Shown piece by piece: positions 60,501 to 64,000 of a stretch of 64,000 nt of DNA (positions are counted from its first letter, which is position 1; each line of letters begins with the position of its first letter). This DNA is from Lineus longissimus (taxonomy: Eukaryota; Nemertea; Pilidiophora; Heteronemertea; Lineidae), in the NCBI RefSeq assembly GCF_910592395.1, contig NC_088318.1, positions 18,166,349-18,230,348 on the forward strand, read 5' to 3'. Position numbers and translations under genes: made by a program. The notes under the pieces are model-generated. The model was given only the letters and a program-made list of their open reading frames with translations, did not search any database and was not told the DNA's origin.

Positions 60501-63406
60501 CAAAGGTTGGATCGTATTTGATTAAAATGCGCACAGTGGTACCTGATAGCCCATAGGACTGCCATGATGTCCATCCAATCCTGTATGATGTTATCCACCA
60601 TTGCCTCAGAAGCACATATTTGTTTTTATCTCTCGAAGTTGTCAGGTGGTCTGACATGAAACAGAAATCTGACTTTTTGGTAAAAATCTGCTCAAAAGAG
60701 AATAGGTGGGTCATAACTGATGTCAGCTACATCCCACAGTGATGCGCAATATCAAACTGACTCTGACATATGGAGGCCCGAAGGTCACATCGAGGCAAGC
60801 AAAAAACTTCTGACCGAAAAGGGTTAATTTGGTTCCGTTGGGATTGTCTGGCTCAAACCAAATAGCCACAACAAACTTTCCATAAAGTGGACATCAATAC
60901 AACAAAATCCTTTACAGCAACCAGCAATCCAACTGGGGGCAAATTATTTTGTTGCATATTTTTGGAGAAATGCTCTAGTGTGCGCGATTTTTAAATTATA
61001 GCCCTATTGCTATAATAGTATTGCCTCGATGTTGTATTTTGTCCCACAGCGTGGCATCGGAGCTGAAGCAGCAGGAGTTGCCATGGTTACAGGAACCCCT
61101 CCTGGGCATTGCCACAACAGGGATACCCCTGGGGAGCCGATACTGCTTAAGAGGTCAAGGTCATCATGATAATTAAAGCATAAGTAACGTCCAATCAAAT
61201 GGTTCTTTGGTCCCATGTAATGAATTAACAATCGGGGAATTTTGCGACAAGAGCCAGAGGAATTATTTTATGGATTTTTCTCATTTTCTTTCAAAAAAGA
61301 ACCACAGCGGTAATGAAGTCTATTGGTTTTTCACTCTCGGCTAAAATCACAAAATGACATGGAGGGATTTATGTGGTCAGCATCATTTCAACAGAGCACT
61401 TCATCTTCTTCAGCGCTAACTTTGCACTAGGAGGTGTTCTTCAAGGAGTATTTCTCCTCCAAAGCGGACTGAGCATTTTTTCAAGTGCCACTACGATTGA
61501 TTAATAGCCAAGTGACTTTGTCTCTGGCTCTGGCCAGAGGTAGAGTCCATTGCGAGCTATGGCTTCATTTTTGATGGAGCGACACCAATATAATGACCAT
61601 GATAACAGGCCTCAAATGGTCAGGGTATTGGCCACTTTCGAGTCATCTGATCTTGAGTACTGGGAAATGTTACAGAAGATTTGAGGGGGCACAAGTCAAA
61701 GACCATTTTGGAGGGCAATGCCTGCCCTGGCAGCAGTTGAATTTGAGCCCTGTGATGATGTCCTTGACAGAAAGATTGTCTTAGGAGAGAGACAAGCAAC
61801 CGAATGTTTAACGAGTGCTAACCAATTTAAATCCTTAACATAACTTAAAAGGGAGATTAAAAGACAAAGTGTTGAGCCCTGTCTTTCAAAACATTTGACT
61901 CGAATTTGTGTGCTTCCTACTTCTGATTAGATTTCAGTGCGAAAGCTTGAAGATCAGAGCCAAAGGGCACTGAATGATTTAACTTGGTATTTTCGGCCAA
62001 TCTCCCCACCACGCTGCTCCCAGCACAGGAGTCACATCGTGGGCATACCCCCTGCACTGATACAACATCCTCAGTGCAGAGTTGTGAGAGAATGACAGAT
62101 CCTGCAGCATTCCAACTGGTACATAATAAACTGTGCACCTATAAAACCCTGTAGGAGCTGGACACCTAAGAACACCATAAATACAGTGTTTTATTACAAG
62201 GTGACCCACCATTAAACAGGCACAGCACCTGAGGTTCACAGCATTTCAGAACCAGCTACACCTCCCTGGGGGATGGGTTCTCTCGAGGCCCCCTAGTGGT
62301 CAATTTAACACCTGTGGGGCATCATATGACAAGCTCTAATGAGCTATGCATGCGAGTAGAAGGAAACGCTAGGTGGTGCGGCGATTTAGGCAGAATCTAA
62401 ACAAATGGCTTTCATGATCAGAAAATACAGCGAAAATCACCATGACGTTGAAAAACTGCCGGGAGGAAAAATTCACATCCACCTACAATTAGGGTAATGA
62501 TCAAGCCCAGTTTGATAGTTTCTTTCACCACAATCAATATAATGAAAACCTTCACTGGATAGTGCAATATCATCGTGTAAAGTCTTCCTGGGTACCCCCT
62601 GTACCCGTTCACCCTGTATCCAACTGTTCGTGAGCGATTATGAACATGAACCCCACGGGATGGCGGCCCAGTATACGATTCGCTCAGTCTCTATGGAGGG
62701 CATGGGGTGAGATTGCAACCAGTTACTGCCTTAATACCAAAGTTCATGTCTGAGCTTGCTCCAAGGAATTTGAAGCCGAGTGGAACATGTTCTAAGAATA
62801 AGTCCAAAAATTTTGAAAAAATTTCTAAGTCCAAATTTTTTTTTCACTGGTTTTTTGTTTTCTGCTCAAAATGAACCAACATCATCAGTCCCAAAACTTT
62901 TTTGACTTTAAAAATTTTTCCGAATTTTGAACTTATGAAAAAATTGGGGTGTGCAAACAATTTTGGGGCGGGAAAACCTAATCATGCATTGTCCCCGGAT
63001 GTTCAACTTCACTAACGTGACCACCCCGGTAACGTGACCATTCAACCTCAGTCCCATGAGTGGTCGTGTTACTGGGGTTCCACTGTACTTTCACATAGTA
63101 GCCATCTACGTTTTACGAACAGATCTGTCAGTGCATAACATAACACCTTTTTGCAACACATTTTTTTAAAAGATTTAAACTTACCAGGTACACAAGCAAA
63201 GTTACGATGGTCCATGAACTCGTTCAAACTGTGGAAGATCGAGTCACAGGACTCGCAGCGATATTCTGCTTCCCCTTTTTCTTCCTCCTCATCGTCATCG
63301 TCATCATCTACAGTCGTCATGGCAACATCAGACATGTTGTCGTCAAGGGTGTTGTCAATGGCAACGCAAGTGTTACTAGGCTCACCACAAGAATCTGATG
63401 TTTCAT
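18303..63406 (-). CDS. ZNF423/ZNF521: ZNF423/ZNF521-type multi-zinc-finger transcription factor (Oaz homologue), all but the first exon(s)
   Basis: ZNF423 (OAZ/Ebfaz) and ZNF521 (Evi3) are nuclear C2H2 proteins that bind EBF/Olf-1 factors, BMP-activated SMADs and DNA. Eight exons join in frame: 63185-63406, 32795-33036, 28074-28213, 22839-23040, 19398-22656, 19084-19217, 18763-18898 and 18303-18586 (stop TGA 18303-18305). Together they give about 1,538 residues and 35 recognisable fingers by my count. Finger order and linkers follow the vertebrate proteins closely: [84 protein letters not shown]. Here the protein continues with five further fingers and an acidic tail where vertebrate ZNF423 ends. 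The start codon is not in the window. The gene spans at least 45 kb with a 30-kb intron after the first finger. Confidence 0.95.
18763..18898 (-). CDS. ZNF423/ZNF521: ZNF423/521-like, exon with one C2H2 finger
   Basis: Bounded by 'ttccag' and 'gtaatt'. It encodes one finger ([20 protein letters not shown] ending TVH) and a short linker [17 protein letters not shown]. The junction phase matches both flanking exons. Confidence 0.88.
19084..19217 (-). CDS. ZNF423/ZNF521: ZNF423/521-like, exon with one C2H2 finger
   Basis: Bounded by 'attcag' and 'gtaaga'. It reads [19 protein letters not shown] and then the finger [20 protein letters not shown] ending KIH. The opening residues 'KVHVKTH' are the remnant second half of a finger whose first half is missing. 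Confidence 0.88.
19398..22656 (-). CDS. ZNF423/ZNF521: ZNF423/521-like, giant exon with ~27 C2H2 fingers
   Basis: A single 3,259-base exon codes 1,086 residues, bounded by 'cttacag' and 'gtaaga'. It starts by completing a finger begun in the previous exon (EHLQTH). It carries most of the fingers homologous to the central and C-terminal parts of ZNF423/521. Two non-classical Cys-rich modules occur about 94 residues apart: TCCVCLKSF...[15 protein letters not shown] and TCCVCLKTF...[15 protein letters not shown]. Vertebrates, as far as I recall, have one. Three extra fingers after the [10 protein letters not shown] finger (FKCPDC, FKCTAC, YRCVEC) extend beyond the vertebrate C-terminus. A Lys/Arg and Ser/His patch ([17 protein letters not shown]) could be a nuclear localisation signal. 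Confidence 0.95.
22839..23040 (-). CDS. ZNF423/ZNF521: ZNF423/521-like, exon with fingers 3-5 (two split across junctions)
   Basis: Bounded by 'ctttcag' and 'gtatgt'. It completes the [15 protein letters not shown] finger, contains the complete finger [20 protein letters not shown], and begins [17 protein letters not shown], which is completed in the giant exon. The order matches the vertebrate N-terminal finger cluster. Confidence 0.92.
23041..28073. other. Intron of the ZNF423-like gene (5.0 kb)
   Basis: No exon or gene is supported inside. Open frames are short and unconserved in character. Near 25385-25440 there is a dispersed-repeat motif with 'actattatggacacccttgg' and 'ctgtccttaatagag'. 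AT-rich simple sequence occurs near 26265-26300. Confidence 0.5.
28074..28213 (-). CDS. ZNF423/ZNF521: ZNF423/521-like, exon with fingers 2-3
   Basis: Bounded by 'atttcag' and 'gtgaga'. It encodes [17 protein letters not shown], then [22 protein letters not shown] and the start of a finger ending AFA. This is the most conserved block of the family: the human protein has KLPFKCTYCSRLFKHKRS here. Confidence 0.93.
28464..28930. repeat. Tandem repeat, three diverged units of ~165 bp
   Basis: Units start at about 28464, 28629 and 28792. Shared blocks are 'gaaagacaac', 'cttgggcacccaatt', 'ggtatct', and later 'atgtctgt.tt.g' and 'agaagtcac'. Divergence is substantial, so the duplication is old. Confidence 0.75.
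29420..29660 (+). repeat. tRNA-derived SINE
   Basis: A tRNA-like head contains a B box (ggttcgatccc, 29471-29481) and an A-box-like 'gactagcttgg'. It is followed by a tRNA-unrelated body ('tgccttactccatccag', 'gtacgaatggg'). The head matches the fragment near 17546. I do not call it a functional tRNA, because the cloverleaf arms do not pair fully. Confidence 0.65.
32255..32427. repeat. Degenerate 21-bp minisatellite, ~8 copies
   Basis: The unit resembles 'gacctagagacatagaatca'. Because 21 is a multiple of three, a minus-strand frame stays open and would read repeats of MSLGPDS-like heptads. It is intronic on the coding strand of the zinc-finger gene, so I treat the frame as incidental. Confidence 0.7.
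32795..33036 (-). CDS. ZNF423/ZNF521: ZNF423/521-like, exon with finger 2 and Ser/Pro linker
   Basis: Bounded by 'cttccag' and 'gtaagt'. A linker ([27 protein letters not shown]) precedes the finger [20 protein letters not shown], which continues into the next exon as QVH. The junction with the upstream exon restores an Asp (g|at), giving CVPGD, the same place as the vertebrate CPGD. Confidence 0.9.
33037..39454. other. Giant intron, segment 1
   Basis: No exon is recognised. A copy of the AT-rich dispersed repeat lies at about 33535-33640. A ~190-bp diverged tandem duplication lies at about 36080-36450, and a 28-bp direct duplication ('acactttaggctcagac') at about 37669-37724. Compact CpG-containing stretches near 34190-34560 and 35230-35640 look less degenerate than the surroundings and may be regulatory. 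Confidence 0.45.
36080..36450. repeat. Diverged ~190-bp tandem duplication
   Basis: Two copies share the blocks 'caggagatgg', 'agagtcc.ctagacaca', 'cccagtat', 'gggcatctctcc'/'gctcatctctcc' and 'gctggaggtgtcacacc'/'gcttaaggtgtcacacc'. On the minus strand both are open for some 40 codons with a shared GEM.R.IG pattern, but no family is recognised. Confidence 0.6.
39455..40763. repeat. 57-bp minisatellite, 23 near-identical copies
   Basis: The first copy (39455-39515) is 61 bases because of an 'agct' insertion. Then 21 copies of exactly 57 bases run from 39516 to 40712, and a 51-base partial ends at 40763. The unit starts 'atgatgagccaacatgccct' and ends 'catcattgaac'. Only a handful of variable sites are seen (gagCc/gagTc, gccCtc/gccTtc-type, cacCtcc/cacTtcc, ccCcatc/ccAcatc, one ggccGtg). 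Since 57 is 19 codons and the unit lacks stops in several frames, long frames of 481, 433, 260 and 137 codons appear on both strands. They are a consequence of the repeat. Near-identity indicates recent expansion or homogenisation. Confidence 0.95.
40764..48100. other. Giant intron, segment 2
   Basis: No exon is recognised. There are dispersed-repeat pieces at about 45310-45450 ('gaggaacctttttagcag', 'aggacaccttcac') and 45990-46114. An exact EBF-type palindrome TCCCTAGGGA is at 45632-45641, with related sites at 47359-47368 and 47513-47522. Stretches near 44100-44700, 45480-45900 and 47340-47540 are compact and rich in palindromic transcription-factor-like strings. Confidence 0.45.
45990..46114. 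repeat. Dispersed repeat with inverted ends (copy 1)
   Basis: It begins 'acagtgaaaccccgg' and ends 'ccggggttccac'. Internal motifs are 'aacacgaccactcatggg', 'gaggttgaatggtc' and 'gtggtcgcgttagtgaag'. A second copy lies inverted at 62998-63092. Inverted ends and small size suggest a MITE family. Confidence 0.7.
48101..52700. promoter_or_regulatory. Giant intron, segment 3: candidate regulatory cluster
   Basis: No exon is recognised. The segment has few obvious repeats and dense homeodomain-type cores. The TAATTA/TTAATT strings packed in 48610-48760 and the TTTATAG/TTTATTATGG strings near 48305-48370 are examples. A Roaz-like 'taccCTTGGGgtg' is near 51023-51035. Compact stretches at 49690-50430, 50770-51040, 51180-51440 and 52260-52700 look preserved. 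That is a subjective impression from composition; conservation was not tested. Confidence 0.3.
56057..56140. repeat. 42-bp perfect or near-perfect tandem duplication
   Basis: The unit 'cctaacattttgaacctcca' plus 'caaatcacccataaaaacgt' occurs twice in immediate succession, starting at 56057 and 56099. Identity implies a recent duplication. Confidence 0.9.
62287..62302 (-). promoter_or_regulatory. CTCF-like site
   Basis: On the minus strand it reads TGACCACTAGGGGGCC, which agrees with the CTCF core CCA(C/G)(C/T)AG(G/A)(G/T)GGC known in bilaterians. It lies about 900 bases downstream, in the transcript direction, of the first in-window exon of the zinc-finger gene. It is a motif match only. Confidence 0.35.
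62796..62985 (-). repeat. AT-rich dispersed repeat (inverted copy)
   Basis: The reverse complement shares 'cataagttcaaaattc', 'gggactgatgatg', 'ttcattttgagcagaaaa' and 'aatttggactta' with bases 1-150, and part of these with 33535-33640. Three copies in 64 kb mark it as a family; no coding capacity is visible. Confidence 0.75.
62998..63092 (-). repeat. Dispersed repeat with inverted ends (copy 2)
   Basis: The reverse complement runs 'acagtggaaccccagtaaca', 'gaccactcatgggactgagg', 'tgaatggtcacgttacc' and 'ggtggtcacgttagtgaag'. It closely matches the copy at 45990. It directly abuts the AT-rich dispersed repeat. Confidence 0.75.
63185..63406 (-). CDS. ZNF423/ZNF521: ZNF423/521-like, exon with acidic stretch and finger 1
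   Basis: Bounded by 'gttttcag' and 'gtaagt'. After [14 protein letters not shown] it has a run of Asp and Glu ([13 protein letters not shown]) and then the atypical first finger [20 protein letters not shown] ending FACVPG, with His and Cys as the last ligands. The vertebrate proteins have the same acidic stretch and C2HC first finger (YTCDHCQQDF...HRC). The exon enters in phase 1, so at least one upstream exon with the start codon lies beyond 64000. Confidence 0.9.
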
Positions 63407-64000
63407 CTGAAAACAGATTATGTGAATATCAGGAATATGAATTTTAAGCGTTTCATGGTCAAGAGCAAGCAACACTGATATTCTAGGTTTCAGATAACAC
63501 GTGGCAGTTTCAGCAGCCTCACTTCCAAAAGGTATTAACTTGGGTGCAAACACTACAAAGGTTCAACTGTAATACCGGAGATCAAAATACTGTGGTTTGA
63601 ATCTGCGAACAGCAAAATTCCTAAAGTTAAACCCACACAAAGCTTTCTTTGTAGTCAACATTTTCATTACTTTGTTCTTGTTTCTGGACTCAAGTGTTTG
63701 ACACCCGTATCCCATTTCATAATAAAATCTCAAGAAGGTGTAACATAGCAATCACTCGATAGATGAACATAAATAACAATGGCATTAACACAAGTATGGG
63801 CCCATTCTTTATAAGTGAACATTCGACTCCGTTCGAAAGTACACAAGCCCACCCCTTGACCGACATTGATTCTGATTCAAGCCATTTTAGGTCCAACCAT
63901 CTTTGTCGATGTGACATGAAGAGGCAAGGACCCCTACTGCAAAGTTAAGAGGCAAAAACTATGGGTGCACCGGTGTGAACAAAAAGACTTGGCCACAAAA
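63407..64000. other. Upstream intron of the ZNF423-like gene
   Basis: I see no exon here. In particular there is no minus-strand start resembling the MSRRKQ opening of vertebrate ZNF423/521. Confidence 0.55.

Larger units (their letters stand above)
52701..63184. other. Giant intron, segment 4
   Basis: No exon is recognised. There is a 42-bp direct duplication at 56057-56140 and a dispersed 'acagtggaacctct' repeat end near 55983. EBF-like sites are at 61126-61135 and 62263-62272, and a strong CTCF-like core is at 62287-62302. An AT-rich dispersed repeat lies at 62796-62985 and a MITE-like copy at 62998-63092. The remaining open frames are short and unconvincing. Confidence 0.45.

Noticed and set aside
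63069-63335. Start codon of the ZNF423-like gene at the internal ATG (63335)
   Set aside because: The frame is open upstream to a good splice acceptor at 63407 and the entry phase fits an upstream exon, so the Met is internal.

Overview
The window is nuclear genomic DNA from an animal. Coding sequence is split into exons with GT/AG splice sites, introns are long, and all four recognisable genes are bilaterian families. There is one Piezo-type gene, one GMP reductase and one ZNF423/ZNF521-type gene. The exon structure is dense in places, repeats are lineage-specific (tRNA-derived SINEs, small foldback elements, minisatellites), and the AT-rich noncoding DNA contains strings such as 'tacatgtat' and 'taggcctac'. 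This fits an invertebrate deuterostome or a lophotrochozoan. I cannot name the species.

Layout: (1) 1245-2615, plus strand: last four exons of a Piezo mechanosensitive channel. (2) 2616-8953: intergenic, with a peculiar inverted pair of tandem arrays (5.0-6.2 kb), a small hairpin element (7.2 kb) and a 17-bp minisatellite (8.2 kb). (3) 8954-12257, minus strand: complete seven-exon GMP reductase. (4) 12258-12904: short shared promoter between two head-to-head genes, carrying a 47-bp inverted repeat, a CRE palindrome and two CACGTG boxes. (5) 12905-16251, plus strand: complete seven-exon C5orf22 (UPF0489) homologue, with a degenerate partial copy of exon 6 in the following intron. (6) 16252-18302: intergenic/3'-UTR DNA with a foldback element, a SINE fragment and two weak coding candidates. 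(7) 18303-63406, minus strand: eight exons of a ZNF423/ZNF521 (Drosophila Oaz) homologue coding about 1,538 residues and 35 C2H2-type fingers. Its first exon(s) lie beyond base 64000. Introns of 5.0, 4.6 and 30.1 kb separate its upstream exons. The 30-kb intron (33037-63184) has no recognisable gene. It holds a 23-copy 57-bp minisatellite, dispersed repeats and stretches that look like candidate regulatory DNA.

The four genes do not form a pathway. GMPR interconverts purine nucleotides, Piezo is an ion channel, C5orf22 is uncharacterised, and ZNF423/521 proteins are DNA-binding cofactors of EBF and SMAD factors. GMPR and C5orf22 probably share a promoter. Piezo/GMPR and C5orf22/ZNF423-like are convergent pairs. 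The observations most worth following are the inverted repeat in the shared promoter, the in-frame exon duplication in C5orf22, the internal duplication and extra C-terminal fingers of the zinc-finger protein, and EBF-type and Roaz-type palindromes in its own giant intron.
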